Positions 43,101 to 55,169 of a DNA stretch of 64,000 nucleotides are shown here, in pieces. Under the pieces are notes generated by a model, which was not told where the DNA came from, ran no database searches, and saw nothing but the letters and a program-made list of their open reading frames with translations. The DNA lies in assembly GCA_036924285.1 (NCBI GenBank), contig JAYKYS010000001.1, positions 36,393,501 through 36,457,500 of the forward strand, in the 5' to 3' direction. Position 1 is the stretch's first letter. The number at the start of each line of letters is the position of its first letter. Source of the DNA: Asterella californica (lineage: Eukaryota; Streptophyta; Marchantiopsida; Marchantiales; Aytoniaceae). The translations under genes were made by a program, and so were the position numbers.

Positions 43101-44078
43101 ATGGCACGAGCAAACGTTGAGCTTGTCATGGTCGTGTTCCTGGCTGTGGTGGAAGAATTTTCCTCCCCGGTGACACTCTCACGCAGTGGCTGTATACATG
43201 GAACTACCGATAAACGTCTCGATATCCGGCCCTTCTCTAACCGAAGGTCTGGTTACGGATTTTTGACATATAGAGAGATGTAGCGAATGGTTCGTAGTTC
43301 TGTTAACAAGGCTTGCCTTGTTTAGAGCTCAGTATCAGGCACTAATTAGTGCCACACACTTGTTAGAAGGTGCATATAGATATACATAGATTTATCTGGG
43401 ATTGAAGTTTCGCATGCATTGCAGGGAATCCAAATGAAGTTCTGTGCATCCCAGAGGTGGCGCCGGGCCTCCCTGCTGGAGGAGCACGAGGGACGTCATA
43501 ATTGTGCTTACGATCACGTGAATGGCTACCGTGCAGTCGATGCCGGTTAATTACAACTTGGACGATATGAAACAAAGGTGGCAAGAGCTCGAGAAGGTGT
43601 CGGCAGATGAAGACGAGGTGCCGAAGGGCGAGAGCTGTTTCAACGATCTGCAGATCACGGGGTTGCGCATTGTTGATTGTGGAGGCCACGAGGGCTCTCG
43701 AGAAGGCAGCGGAGAATGTGAAGCGCCTCGACGAGTTTTGCTGCTATCTGCAAGCCGTCCTCGCCGATATTCAGCATTCAGCTGGATGTGGGTTGCGGTT
43801 TTACTTTTTTCTCCTGCTGTTCTTGGCAGCTTTGGTTTATTGTTTTCTTGATAGAGAATGATCGAACTAAAATTTGCTGCTCGCTTGCTTGTCTCCTTGC
43901 AGCTACTGATAACTTTCCTCAATGAGATTTGGAGAAGTTTATAGAGAAGGCTGTAAGGAGCAGTTCAAGTTCGTCGCTCATGAATTCGATAAGAGTGATT
44001 GGTGTGGGCGCGAGGAAAATACAAAACCGAGGTGATGACAATGTGGACATTGTTGCGAGACGGTCCAGAAAGGACTGA
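43101..44078 (+). pseudogene. Lysozyme-like gene copy E, pseudogene
   Basis: Exon 1 (43101-43246) is open and encodes the signal peptide MARANVELVMVVFLAVVEEF then SSPVT, followed by a tail like copy B. Exon 2 (43425-43797) starts after TTGCAG but shows a TGA in the family frame at the fourth codon, an extra TAA inside GAGYNL, and several small indels. It still reads LLEEHEG and DLQITGL in pieces. Exon 3 (43903-44078) has CAATGAGAT where copy C has CAGAGAGAT, which gives TGA, and later small indels. It shares promoter block, splice sites and 3' hairpin with the intact copies. Copy B is the nearest relative by exon 1. Confidence 0.8.
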
Positions 44079-44205
44079 ATGCCAGACCAGGCAGGTGACA
44101 AACTTGAGGATTGCTGCTAATCTCAGCTATCAATCGTCTCTTGAGTGCTGATCGTTAATTCATTTGCAGCTCAATGTACATAGTTCACGCAGTGCTGATT
44201 CGTTT

Positions 44206-44232
44206 CAGCCCCGAAAATCTCTTTCGAGGCTG
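44206..44232 (+). other. Lysozyme-family 3' hairpin, copy E
   Basis: CAGCCCCGAAAATCTCTTTCGAGGCTG lies about 130 nt after the copy E pseudogene. CAGCC pairs with GGCTG and CGAAA with TTTCG around loop ATCTC. The CG/CG inner pairs replace the GC/GC pairs of copy D. Confidence 0.65.
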
Positions 44233-44249
44233 AAGCGTTACGTAACTTG

Positions 44250-47200
44250 TAGCTAAGCAACGACAATGCATCCAAACGAGCACTGTAGCTGGAAGAAATT
44301 CCATTCGTGTCGAGAGAACCAAGAGAATGGAGATTTTCTCCATCGAGGAAAAAATTCAAATCATATCAATGAGCAGAGAAATCAGGTGACAATTCAGACC
44401 ATTTACAAGAAAAAAGAAAAACGTTGTAACTACTGTAAGATTCCTGGTCACTTTGCTTATGAATGTCGTAAGAAATCATGGAACGAATGACAAAGAAATG
44501 GAGAGGCGCCCGCTTTGGTAACTTGGCAAAAATGATGTATGAAGAGCGTACTCGAAACGACGACCAGCATTTTTTCTTCACTACACTAGTAGTTGCTGAT
44601 TCGAATGAAGGTTGGTGGATTGACTATGGTACATCAAATCAGATTATCAGCCGATGAATAAAGGTCTCATGATTGGAATGGGAGATGAAAAGAGGTATGA
44701 GGTACGAGGTTCTGATGATATTCGTGTAAGTCTATCTTCTGGCCAAACACGAAAAATTTAAAAAATTTAGCATATTTTCGGTATAGTGCATAATCTCTTG
44801 AGTGTCGGAAAAATCACAAATACAGATTATGGAGTTACTTTCAATAAGATCGGCTGTATGGTGCATGATATGAACGATTACAATCATTAGTGCGGCAGGA
44901 GTGAAGAAGGAGAGACTCTACGAGTTAAGAGTAGATATTACTACAGCACCGATGTGAAGTGCATTACAAGATGATGTTGTTTTATGACATCACAGGCTCG
45001 GACATCTTCACTACGATCAAATGTGCAGATTAGACAAGGAAGAAATGATGATTGGTCTACCAAGCTACAGTCGGAAACAAAAATATGTGAAATCTGCATC
45101 AGAAGTAAACAGATGAGAAGTTTGAGAAAAACAACGCACAGGGGGCACAGAACACTCTTGAGCTTATTCACGTTGACCTTGGAGGACCAATTAAAGTAAC
45201 GTCTCTTGGAGGCGCAAAATACTATCTCTTGATAGTACTTTACGAGTAAAGAATAAGGAAGTTGGAGGTATTCCTTGTTCGTAAGTCGGAGGTATTTCAA
45301 CGCTTGAAAGAATTCATTACACACACTAAGCTTCAGACTGACAGGAAGGTTAAAGTTATCCGATAAGATCGGAGAAGAGAGTTTCTATCAAAAGAAACCG
45401 AGAATTATTACACGAGCAAATGAATTAGCAGACATCTAACTAATGCATATACATCACAATAAAACGGAATAATCGAACGTAAGAATTGGGTGGTGGTTGA
45501 AATGACCAGAGCATGTTGAAAGAAGCATCGATGCCCAACATTTTTTGGGCAGAAGCGGTCTGAACTGCAATATATATCTTTAACAGGAGTCCCACTTCAG
45601 CAGTAAAGAGAAAAATCCACGAGGAGGCATTTTGTGATGAGAAGCCTGATATTTCTCATCTAAAAGTTTTGGGCTGTGTAGCATATGTGCACCTTCTTGA
45701 GGAAGTTCGGAAGAAACTGAATGAGAGAAGCCGGATATGCACATTTCTTGGATATGCAGATAGCGATAAGGCATATCGACTTTTAAACTGTAAGACAAAT
45801 AAAGTATATGCAGAGATGTTCTATCTTTGACGAAGATCAAGTACTTTCAGAAAAATGCAGGTAGTCCAACAGAAACAGAAAATCCATTGATTACTATGCT
45901 AGATGTTCAACCAGTGATTGAACAAGAAAGGAAGAAACTTCGCTACATAATCGAGAGGAAGAATCAAGAGCAGAAGGGCCAAGCGAGCATGATCAGATGG
46001 AGTTTCATGTTGAAGATCTTCATGAAAGTCTCGAAGTTCTATGTCTAGTTGGGACAGAACAAGATTGGTACATCAGTGAACGTAGTACTTTTGAGGACGC
46101 AGAGTAATACAGAGAATGGAGAGATGCGATGCAATAAGAATTTCTTACACTTTTCCAGCAGGAAAAAGTACCATAGGATGTAAGTGGATCTACAAGCTTA
46201 AGCGCGGAGTGAACGGAGCAGTAGAGAGGTACAAGGCGAGGCCGTGGTTAAAGAATATTTGCAACAGGAAGGAGAAGATTTTGACGAAACATTTGCTCCC
46301 GTTGCAAAACTGAATTCTGTGAGACTTCTAATTGCACTAGCTAAGTTCAAGGATGGAAGTTATGAAAGATGGACGTCAAGAATGCATTTTTAAATGAAGA
46401 ACTGGAAGAAGAGGTCTACGTCTATCAGCCAACAGGATTCAGAAAGATCGGTCAGGAGCATCTGGTGTGCAAACTACAGAAAGCTCTCTATGGTTTTAAA
46501 CAGGCTCCCAGAGGCTGGTATAGTAGAATGGACATATATCTTCACGAGAGAGGATTTAAGAATAGCAGAGGAGATCTTAATCTTTACTTGCTAACAATGG
46601 AGAAGGATAAAGTACTCTTGCTTTTATGGGAGACTATGTCTTTATATCTGGAAGTGATACTGAAGTCATTACTCAAGTAAAGGTCGAACTTAAACATGAT
46701 TTGAAATGAAGGATATGGGGGAACTCAGCCACTGCCTTGGGATTCACGTGTTCGATGTAAGTGATGTTGTTTGTCTCCATCCAAGTCATTATATTCAAGA
46801 AATACTCAAGGAATTCTTAATGACAGAGTGTAAACCTGTTGCAACACCAATGACAGCGGGCAACAAACAAATAGATACAAGGTTGGTGAATGAACTTGTT
46901 GATCAGTCGAGGTACCGAAGACTAGTAGGGAAATTGATTTACTTGGCTGTTACGACTTGACCAGATATAAGCTACGCTGTCAAAAAAGATAGTCAGTTTT
47001 TAGATGACCGTGCGTGTCTCGTCTAAAATGGTGAAAAGGATTCTGTGATATCTTAGAAGAACATGGAATTTCGGTTTGAAGTTCCAAACTAGATCGATTA
47101 TCAAAGTTGGAAGGTTATACAGACGGAGACTGGGCTGGAGACGCAGTTGACAGAAAATCAACATCTTATTTTTACTCTCATGGAGCGACGATTACATGAT

Positions 47201-47599
47201 CCAGCAAGAAACAGACTACCGTTTCACTATCTTCGATCGAAGCTAAATATAGAGCACTTTGCAATGCAACGGAAAAAGCAATGTGGCTAAGGTGGATGCT
47301 TGAAGATATGAGATCTCTACAACTTGATGCCACTGAAATTTTCATCGATAACATGAGCTGCATCGCGTTGATCAAAAATCTAGTTTTTCATGCTCAGACT
47401 AAACATATTGAAGTGCAAATGCACTTTATAAGAGAAAAGATCAAAATCTGGAGGTAACTACCATATGGGTATCTATCGATGATCAATACTCTGATATATT
47501 TCCTAAAGCTCTTCCTACTGACAAATTTCAGAAATGCAAGAATGCTCTCAGAGTTTGCCAGTTAGCATCTCTTTGCTAAGAGAAGATACTCAAGCGTAA
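44250..47599 (+). mobile_element. Ty1/copia element 1, 5'-truncated and decayed
   Basis: The plus-strand order is Gag zinc knuckle CNYCKIPGHFAYEC (about 44433), protease relic WWIDYGTSNQ, integrase pieces, RT and RNase H. RT reads DVKNAFLNEELEEEVYVYQP and LYGFKQAPRGWY (46369-46560), then the thumb MKDMGELSHCLGI, ECKPVATPM and YLAVTT-stop-PDISYAV. RNase H reads KAMWLRWMLEDM and IDNMSCIALI. Integrase before RT is the copia order. Many frameshifts and stops are present, and no intact ORF remains. The 5' LTR and the start of Gag are missing; the element begins right beside the copy E hairpin. The 3' LTR is at 47600-47819. Confidence 0.8.
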
Positions 47600-47819
47600 T
47601 GTTAGTATCTTAAAGAGACAGTCATCGTTTCTTTTCCTTCGAATAACCATTATCACCAAATTCCTTCATTGATATCTAAATTTCTAACACTGTATAAAGT
47701 TTGATTATTTCGATGGTGGGTTATGATGAAGTTTTCTCTGAACCCCTTGCAAACTTGCTCCAGTCCGGACAGCATCCTCCGCGTTATCGTTCAATGCAGT
47801 CGGTATTAGAATTTTATCA
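47600..47819 (+). repeat. Copia LTR shared by two elements (220 bp)
   Basis: The LTR starts TGTTAGTATC and ends TTTTATCA, a TG...CA pair. It follows the copia 1 RNase H directly, so it is that element's 3' LTR. It is also followed at once by a primer-binding site and a Gag start, so it is at the same time the 5' LTR of the next element. An inverted copy lies at 49253-49477. Confidence 0.75.
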
Positions 47820-47831
47820 TGGTATTAGAGA
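47820..47831 (+). other. Copia primer-binding site (initiator tRNA-Met)
   Basis: TGGTATTAGAGA directly after the LTR differs at one or two positions from TGGTATCAGAGC, the standard plant copia site complementary to the 3' end of initiator tRNA-Met. Confidence 0.7.
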
Positions 47832-47859
47832 AGGTTGGGTTGTAAGTGACGAGTAGGTT

Positions 47860-48225
47860 GTGATGGTGACAGTGAGCGATACTTTACTTTCAGAGAATCA
47901 TAAGCTAGATAGTCGTAACTATCCTATATGGAAATTTCGAGCACAAGCGATACTTACAAATTACGATCCGTGGGATATAGTTACTAGACATGAACCGCAA
48001 CCTGATGGAGCGATAGTTCCATCAGGTTGCGGTGATAGTTCCTATCATAGCAAAGGCTTGGAGAAAAGAGATGAGCACGCAATGTCAATTATTAAAATGA
48101 CTATCAAGGACATCGAACTGTTTTCACAATACCTCTCGAGTCAAAGTCATACCACACGTCGCAACCTTTTCTTTTTCTTTTTCCCTTTTACTTTCCCGCA
48201 GAGTTTAGATGTGACCCTCCAATGA
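47860..48225 (+). pseudogene. Truncated copia Gag N-terminus (second element)
   Basis: The frame reads MMVTVSDTLLSENHKLDSRN then YPIWKFRAQAIL and PWDIV, the usual N-terminal part of copia Gag. A local fold-back follows: ACCGCAACCTGATGGA, seven bases, then TCCATCAGGTTGCGGT (about 47994-48032), which adds spurious codons. The frame continues as HAMSIIKMTIKDIEL and then loses similarity. It belongs to the element primed from 47820, and no further pol follows. Confidence 0.65.
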
Positions 48226-49252
48226 TATTTAACATGTAATTCTCTACTCAAACTCCTTGAGATGTATGGAGCTCATAGCTAGAGGAAAATGGGACTTAAG
48301 ACTATATGTCGTTTTAGCTTTTACTACTCACACTTGCTTGTTGTTCCGACTAGTTCAAAGCTAAGCTTGGAAACACCATGATCTGAGAATCTTCTGTAAG
48401 TAGACTCAAAACTGGCTCCTGCATGAACTGATTCAGAATCTGTGTATGTTAGCAGAAGCCATTTACTAAACGAGTTGCTAAGCGGGCTTCTCGCCTCGGC
48501 TAAAGCAGTGGATATCGATATCTCTGGAGTAATATGACATTGTGAAGCATTTACATCGTGAGCTTGTGAGTTTAGGATATCGATCAGGCCATGACTTGTT
48601 GGACTGACTGTTGTTGGGATCCAGACATGCATGTACAAGACGAATTCGAACTACTAGAGAAAGGGAAGTATGTTATAAAGAAGTTGGGCGCCTACATCAG
48701 AAGGCCCAGGGAAACAATAATGCAAGCAATCTTTCTCAGGTGGCCATCTGCCCTCAAGGCCAGCACAGTATCCACGTATAATGTATCTTCTACAATCTTC
48801 CTCGCCAGAGCATTTTGCCCCGCAAATAAATCCCACGAGTAAAAATCTGGCCATGACACTCCATCCCAACCAAACTGCTGCCGTTCTGTCAGAGGTGGAA
48901 CTGCTGTCACCGTTGTACAATTCGCATGCCCTGCTTCCACACAATAACCACAACATGTTCGAATTCGTTCAAATCATTCGGGCTTTCAGCGATAAGCAGA
49001 TATATAACCAGAAGTAAATCAGATGGTCTATCAGATCGGAGATTCAGAAGGAAGAACTCGCAGAAGAACTTATGAGAGTGGCTAGCTTACCAAGGGGTGT
49101 ATTCCGGTAGATGACCTGTACATCTGGATATCTGTCCTTCAGCGCAGTGAAGGTGCTTTCTCGTAGACTGTGTCGTTCTCTTTACGCGCTCCACGATTCA
49201 GTCTTGACGTTATACTCGTTGACCAGGTCTATCCATGGATACTCATGGAAGT

Positions 49253-49477
49253 TGATAAAATTCTAATTCATACTTCACTGACGATAACGCGGAGTATTCT
49301 TTCTTGACTGGAGCAAGTATGCGAGGGGTTCAGAGAACACTTCATCCTAACCCAGGATCTCCATGATAAGACTTTATACAGTGTTAGAAACTTAGATATC
49401 AGTGAAGGAATTTGGTGATAGTGGATAGAACGAAGATAAAAAAAGAAACGATTTACTTTCTCTTTAAAGAACTAATA
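49253..49477 (-). repeat. Inverted solo copia LTR
   Basis: Read on the minus strand, this matches the 47600-47819 LTR over its full length at roughly 80-85% by eye, from TATTAGTTCTTTAAAG to GAATTTTATCA. No primer site or Gag follows. It lies between exons of the PC-esterase pseudogene. No target duplication was recognised. Confidence 0.75.
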
Positions 49478-49498
49478 TAACGCTGAGTCTGATCAAGA

Positions 49499-49680
49499 AA
49501 TTCAAGAAGATAGAGAGTGAGTGAACACTTGCTGAGAACTACAGTAGCATCTAGAAGTTACATTTCCATTAATTTGGAAGGTATGAAATCAAGAACAAAT
49601 AAAAGAATTCAAGAAGAATGAGAGTAAGTGAACACTTGGTGATAACTACAGTAGCATCTCGACGTTACATTTCCAACAGA
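49499..49680. repeat. ~72-bp direct repeat, two copies 108 bp apart
   Basis: TCAAGAAGA...GAGAGT(G/A)AGTGAACACTTG(C/G)TGA.AACTACAGTAGCATCT.GA.GTTACATTTCCA occurs at 49499-49570 and at about 49607-49678. The right copy overlaps the end of a PC-esterase exon, so the left one is a duplicated piece of gene or intron. Confidence 0.7.
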
Positions 49681-50766
49681 AATAAAATTTCGAAGTAAAT
49701 TCAACGACGCGTTCTAAGACGAGAGACAAGCGATCGTTGCGCACGAACGAGACCTGGAAGCCGTTGCCTTGGCCGAATATGTCTCCGCACATCTCATACA
49801 CTCCGTCTGAGCTTGTGTCGCCTTTGGGGCAATGTTCGTATCCTCCTGTCGGACCGTTGGTGATCAGATGGTTCATTATGGACCACGATAAGCCGTGATT
49901 AATCGAGTCTCCCACCAACATTATGTTCCTCTGCGGTCCTAGCCTCCTGTTTGTTACAACCACCACGATTCGGCCGGTCAACTCATATCCACAACGGTTT
50001 TCCTTTCGCCCGTCGTGTCCCCTAGCTAGCTTATCATCCCCCGATGCAAACCCAAGCCCTGAATGTTCATTTCAGAGTTTGTAGCGTTTCCATCTTCATC
50101 GAAATCAAGTTGCACGTACGTTGATTGCGAATATTAATCTTGCGTAGTTTCTTGCAGATAAATAAAACCGTTCGAACGGTTGGTTCGAAACTGAATCACG
50201 GAATGACATGCATTGCGTCCGTACTCAGTGAAGAGAAGAGCTATAATATGTAACGCTTTTACGAGAGGGTCGCAACGAGTAATTATTAGTTTCTTGAACA
50301 GGTCGGAGGGAATAACGCATGTAAGTTGAATGCAGAATGAGAACATGGAAACCTTGTCGCGAAAACTACCTGCAGAATTCGTTTCTGTCCACCGGACGCA
50401 ATGGGCAGGTCTCATTTGTCGCCAGACCCACTTCAGCTCTTCGCGAACCTGAACGAGTAATATTAAGAAGAAGAGGAGAGATTGCGGTCATGAGGAGAAT
50501 TTGTACCGGTCGATTGGTAAAACGACTCATTACCCATTACTAACGATGGATTCATCTGGTCCAGTTCAAGAGACGTACGTAAATTCTGAACTGGCGGTGC
50601 TTACCGACCATTTCCGAACTCGCTCCGGGTCCCCGGCAATGATGTCCGCTTCCGTTTCTTTGACTCCCCTGTGAGCGCGCGACATCGCACCTGGAAACGT
50701 AAAGCTCACCCACGTGGTTCCACGGGATAAGTCGGGGTGTTGGATCATAGATCCATTTGCCAGATT

Positions 50767-50959
50767 TGTTGGTGATACTCAGGAAATAGACGCACACAGG
50801 TAATGTATATTACACTGAAGAGACGTAATCTATATACTGATCGAGGTTCCATCTTATCCTGATATTCATCCTCTCATACATCGGCGAGAGGTGACAGACA
50901 TGTGATAACCCATGTGTTGGCAGTGTGGTAACTCTATCTAGGTAACATGCCCGATGACA
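50767..50959 (-). repeat. Copia 2 3' LTR (193 bp)
   Basis: On the plus strand it begins TGTTGGTGATACTC and ends GCCCGATGACA. It is nearly identical to 55170-55384 apart from the ~25-bp difference and scattered substitutions, so insertion was not very recent. Confidence 0.85.
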
Positions 50960-51217
50960 CTCCCACTTTATGAGACATCTGCTACCAAATCCAACATATT
51001 CATACAACTATAGTGTAATTCTCGTTTTAAGACTTTAGTCAATATGTCTGCAGGCATCTTTTTCGTTCCAAGATGCTTCAAGATAACTGTACCGTCTTCT
51101 ACCTTCTCACGGACAAAATGATTGCTGCACATCTATGTGCTTTGTCTGTTGGTGGAATATTGGATTTTTACCAAGTGCAATACAACCAGTGTTGTCACTG
51201 TGAACGATAGTCTAGTT

Positions 51218-52207
51218 TTATTGTGGAAAGCTCATCTCTCTCATGAGTCTCCTAACCCACACCGCTTCCTTGGTTGTATGAGCGCAAGTCATGTACTCCG
51301 CCTCCGTGCTGGATAAAGCCACTGTCTTCTGCTTCTTGCTATTCCAACTGATGACGTCTCCTGCTAGAATAAAAGTATAATCAGTTGTAGACCTTCTAGA
51401 GTCTAAGCAGCCTGCGTGATCAGAATCGCCATAACCAACCGGCTCCAATGTGCCATTGCCACTATCATAGCAAATCCTGTAATCCAAAGTACCTTGGATA
51501 TATCTGAAAATACGTTTGACAGCAACCCAATGATCGTGACCAGGATTCGATGAAAACTGGCTCACCAAGCCGATTGCAAATGCTAGATCTGGTCTCGAGC
51601 CCTGCATTGCCCACGTCAAGCTTCTGACTGCAGCTTGATATGGAAATTTTTCCATTGCCTGAATTTCTTCTGCTGTCGTTGGGGACATTTTCTTGGTGAG
51701 CTTGACATTAACGTCTAGAGGTGTGGCTACAGGTTTACAATCCTCCATTCTGGATCTCTCCAGAATGTTTTTCAAGTATTGCCTCTGACTAACAAATGTA
51801 CGTCTTTTGTTTCTATCACGGACAATAAAAAGTCCTATGATGTACTTTACAGGACTTAAGTCGGTCATAGCAAATTTGGTTGCTATACGAATTTTTACTT
51901 CAACTATCAACACTTTGCAGTTTGATACCAACAGTAAGTCATCTACGTAAAGAACTATGTAAAGAAATTTCTGTTTTGTAGTTAAAACGAATAGACTGGA
52001 GTCTGCTACACTCCTCACAAAACCAACATCCTTGAAGAACTTGGATATCGTACTGTTCCATGCATTCCCTGATTGTCGTAGCCCGTAAATGGTCTTCAGG
52101 AGTAAAAGAACACAATTCTCCTTACCTTCTTTGATAAAGCCTTCGGGCTGCTCCAAGTAGATTGTCTCCTTGATCTCTGAATTCAGATACGCGTTCTTGA
52201 CATCCAT
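51218..52207 (-). pseudogene. Copia 2 reverse transcriptase (C-terminal) and RNase H
   Basis: The 329-residue frame starts at DVKNAYLNSEIKETIYLEQP, then IYGLRQSGNAWN, the catalytic LYVDDLLL box, CKPVATPLDVNVKL and QGSRPDLAFAIGLVSQF. RNase H follows: GYGDSDHAGCLDSRRSTTDY and ALSSTEAEYM. Active-site residues are intact. The frame stops at 51218 within RNase H. The remaining ~70 residues continue to about 50980 in another frame (LKHLGTKKMPADILTK). It is out of frame with the RT start at 52300. Confidence 0.85.
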
Positions 52208-52299
52208 TTGCTCTGCCTCCAGATCTTCATGCGTGGCTACCGCTAAAACGGTATGGATTGTGTTGAGCTTAGCAACGGAGGCAAAAGTTTCATTGAAGT

Positions 52300-53736
52300 C
52301 TATCCTTCGATTTGGGAATAGCCTTTTGCTACTAACCGGGCCTTGTACCGTTCTACCGTCCCATCAGCATGATACTTCACCTTAAAAATCCATTTACTTC
52401 TTACAGCCTTTCTTCCCAGTGGAAGTTCCACTAATCTCCACGTCTGATTATCAACGAGAGACTGGTACTCAGATTCGACTGCCTGCTCCCACTTAACCCT
52501 GTCATCACTTTCCAAGGCCTCCTTAAGCGTCTTGGGTTCTTCTATGCTTGTATGGAAAGCATGAAGATAATCTAGAGAATCTATGAATTTTTGGCTAGGC
52601 TTCCGTACCCTCGAGCTCACCCTTTTGACCAGCTCAGTCTGCTGCTTCCCATGACTGCTACTTGAAGCGTCTCCAAGATCTTCCACTACCTTTGGGACTT
52701 CAATTGACTGCTCCGTGTCTTCAAGAGGTGGGTCATCACTGTCCTCATTTTGTTGGGGATCAGCGATGTCAGGTGTGCTTGGAACCTCCATGTTATCATT
52801 TGTCACATTGTCTCTGTCCTCTTCATAAACCGGATGATGGACAGATGGAGTTGTTCTCATGATGACGTCTGTTTGGCCGTGCTCTTCAACGAACTGAACG
52901 TCACGAGACTTGACTATCCTTTTAGTCTCTGGATTGTACAACCTATAGCATTTGATACCTTCCACATACCCAAGAAAAATGCATCTCACACTCTTCACAT
53001 TGAACTTCTTTCTCTTCTGGCTAGGTATGAGGACGTACGATTCACATCCAAAAATCCTTAAGTGCTGAATTGATGGTTTCGTTCCCGTCCAAGCTTCCTC
53101 TGAAGTGACATCTCCCAAAGCAGTTGTAGGACATCTATTTAGCACATAGTTTGCAGTAGCTATGGCCTCAGCCCAAAAAGCTTTTCCCATACCTTTTTTA
53201 TGTAGCATGCACCTGGCGCTTTCACACAAAGATCGGTTCTTGCGCTCAGCCACTCCGTTCTGATGTGGATTGTGAGGTGTTGACATTTGTCTGAAAATCC
53301 CGTGCTTCTCACAGAAATTGTAGAATTCTTTTGAGCTATACTCTCCGCCGTTGTCCGTGCGCAACCCCTTGATCTTGGGACAACTTAGCTCCAGAATCTT
53401 ACATTCAGATTGGTTTTCCACCAATGCCTTGAATGCCTTAAATTTCTCCAGTGCCTGAGCTTTAGCTGAGAGGAAATACACCCACGTTTTCCTGGTGAGA
53501 TCATCAATGAACTTGATAAAGTATTTAGCTCCATTGTGTGACTGCACTTCTACTGATCCGCATATATCACTGTGAACTAACTCTAGTTTCTTTGATGATC
53601 TAGTGCCCGATCCGTTGGAAATCACAGCACGGTGCTGTTTTCTATAAGAACATCCTCTACAGAACTCTAACTTAGTTCTTGGATCTAAGGTTAATCCATG
53701 AACTAGTCCTCCGCTTAGTTTCTGGAGATTGTTCAT
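52300..53736 (-). pseudogene. Copia 2 integrase and RT start
   Basis: The frame carries the GAG-pre-integrase tail, CRGCSYRKQHR, and the integrase core with LVHSDICGSV (first Asp), GLRTDNGGEYSS (second Asp) and HNPHQNGVAERKNRS (Glu). An acidic linker follows, then the RT start WEQAVESEYQSLVDNQTWRL and VRSKWIFKVKYHADGTVERY. All integrase DDE residues are present. The frame breaks near 52300 just before the RT palm. The upstream LWHQRLGHLGM segment (about 53765-53733) is separated by a TAG. Confidence 0.85.
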
Positions 53737-53948
53737 GCCTAGATGACCCAGCCGCTGATGCCATAAGTGAGCATGACAGTTCTACATAGCAGACAATGCT
53801 GCTTCATTAGGATCACTAGACTCCTGAATAGATCCCACCAGCTTAAACAATGAACCTGAACGGATGCCTTCTATGTGAACGTCATCCTTCCTGATTGTAC
53901 ATGCTTGGGATGAGAAGCTGACATCAAAGCCCTGGTCCACCATCTTAC

Positions 53949-55049
53949 TCACTGAAGTACCTCAACAATGTTCCTCCTGTGGTTATCAGCTAACTGAAAA
54001 TATACTGTGCCCTTTCCGCAAATCTCCAGACTGGTATCATCTCCCAAGTACACTTTGGAGTTGGTCTTCAGAGGCACGTAATGGGAGAACCAATCTCTTC
54101 TTCTGGTCATATGTTGCGATGCACCGGAATCGATGTACCAGAATTCTTTGGACTCTTCGTCAACAGCTGAGAGAGCGGCAACCACGAACAGGTGCTTGTC
54201 ATCTTCAGCCTTTTCCTTCCCTTTCTCCGTATGATGTGCTTGATGTCGTTCTTTGTCATGATTACGGTTATTACCGTAACATTGCTCGGTCGAATGCTCA
54301 CGCTTTCCACATGAAGAACACTTTGGCTTCTTCTTCCAAGCAGATTTTGCCTTGGAAGTCACGTTTACAGCTTCTCCATTGCTCCCATTGATCTTCTTCT
54401 TGAAGTCAATCTTTCTTCCACTGTAGAGAGCTGTATCGGTAGCTTCTGCAAGTCCTCGGACTTGCCTTGATTCTTCCTGTAGCAGCATAGAGGTGACCAT
54501 CTCAACTGTCAACTCGTTCGGATCACGAGTACCGAGATTTACGACTAAAATTTGATACGACTCAGAGAGACCATATAACAACACCATCACGATGTCAAGA
54601 TCTTCTACGGTAGAACCAACTGATGCTAATTGATCTACCAATTCTCGCATCTTGTGAATGTACGTTGCCATACTATCACCTGCACTCATCCTCAAGGTGA
54701 AGAATTTCTGACGTAAATACAGTAAATTTGCTGCATTCTTCTTTTCATACAGATTCTCAAGCTTCTGCCATACTGCTGCAGATGTCTTGGTCTTACTGAC
54801 GTGAAGTAGCTGAGAGTCTTGGATATTGAGGCAGATTGCAGCAATTGCCTTCTCATCCGTATCGTCCCACGCTTGTATCTCCTCCGCTTTACTGTCCGGA
54901 TTGGGTCTCAAGAGTTTCCCAGAAGAAATCTTCCAAAGCCCTTTCTCGATGAGTATGACCTTCATCTTTAATTTCCACATGTGAAAGTTCTCTCCATCGA
55001 ACTTCGAGATCTTCTCCACTATCTTGTATTCAGACGTCATCCAGATCAA
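53949..55049 (-). pseudogene. Copia 2 Gag and protease
   Basis: The 366-residue frame starts MIWMTSEYKIVEKISKFDGE and holds the Gag core (FHMWKLKMKVIL and AWDDTDEKAIAAICLNIQDS), a CCHC knuckle CSSCGKREHSTEQC (about residue 245), and the protease active site WYIDSGASQHMT (about residue 307). Start context and proximity to the primer-binding site support this start. The frame ends in the protease, before the GAG-pre-integrase segment. The Gag part itself is intact. Confidence 0.85.
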
Positions 55050-55169
55050 AAAATGAATCTGCTGCTATCTGATCACGAAGACTAATTCTCTATTCTCTGC
55101 TAGCGCTCTATCACTCTAGAATAAGAATTCCTTTCTCTCTCAGAGTGTTCTCTTCCAGCTCTGATACCA

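Larger units (their letters stand above)
48650..50766 (-). pseudogene. PC-esterase family gene (SGNH/TBL-like), broken by transposons
   Basis: Several minus-strand exons read as one SGNH-type acyl-esterase: SGKWIYDPT and PGAMSRAHRGVKETEADIIA (50766-50580), then NIMLVGDSINHGLSWSIMNH with the GDS nucleophile block (about 49930-49870) and VYEMCGDIFGQGNGFQVSFV. After the inverted LTR at 49253-49477 comes TLYVDTVLALRADGHL with KDCLHYCFPGPSDVGAQLLY (about 48790-48665). D..H in DCLH is the expected catalytic Asp-His pair. Such plant proteins O-acetylate wall polysaccharides in the Golgi, but this branch's substrate is unknown. At least two frameshifts (near 50725 and 48740) break it. The 5' end abuts the copia 2 LTR at 50767. 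The exon at 57063-57354 may be its upstream part. Confidence 0.55.

Noticed and set aside
48860..48956. Separate small secreted Cys-rich protein (MARFLLVGFICG...)
   Set aside because: The neighbouring frame gives TLYVDTVLALRADGHL joined to DCLHYCFPGPSD, so this is a frameshifted PC-esterase exon.
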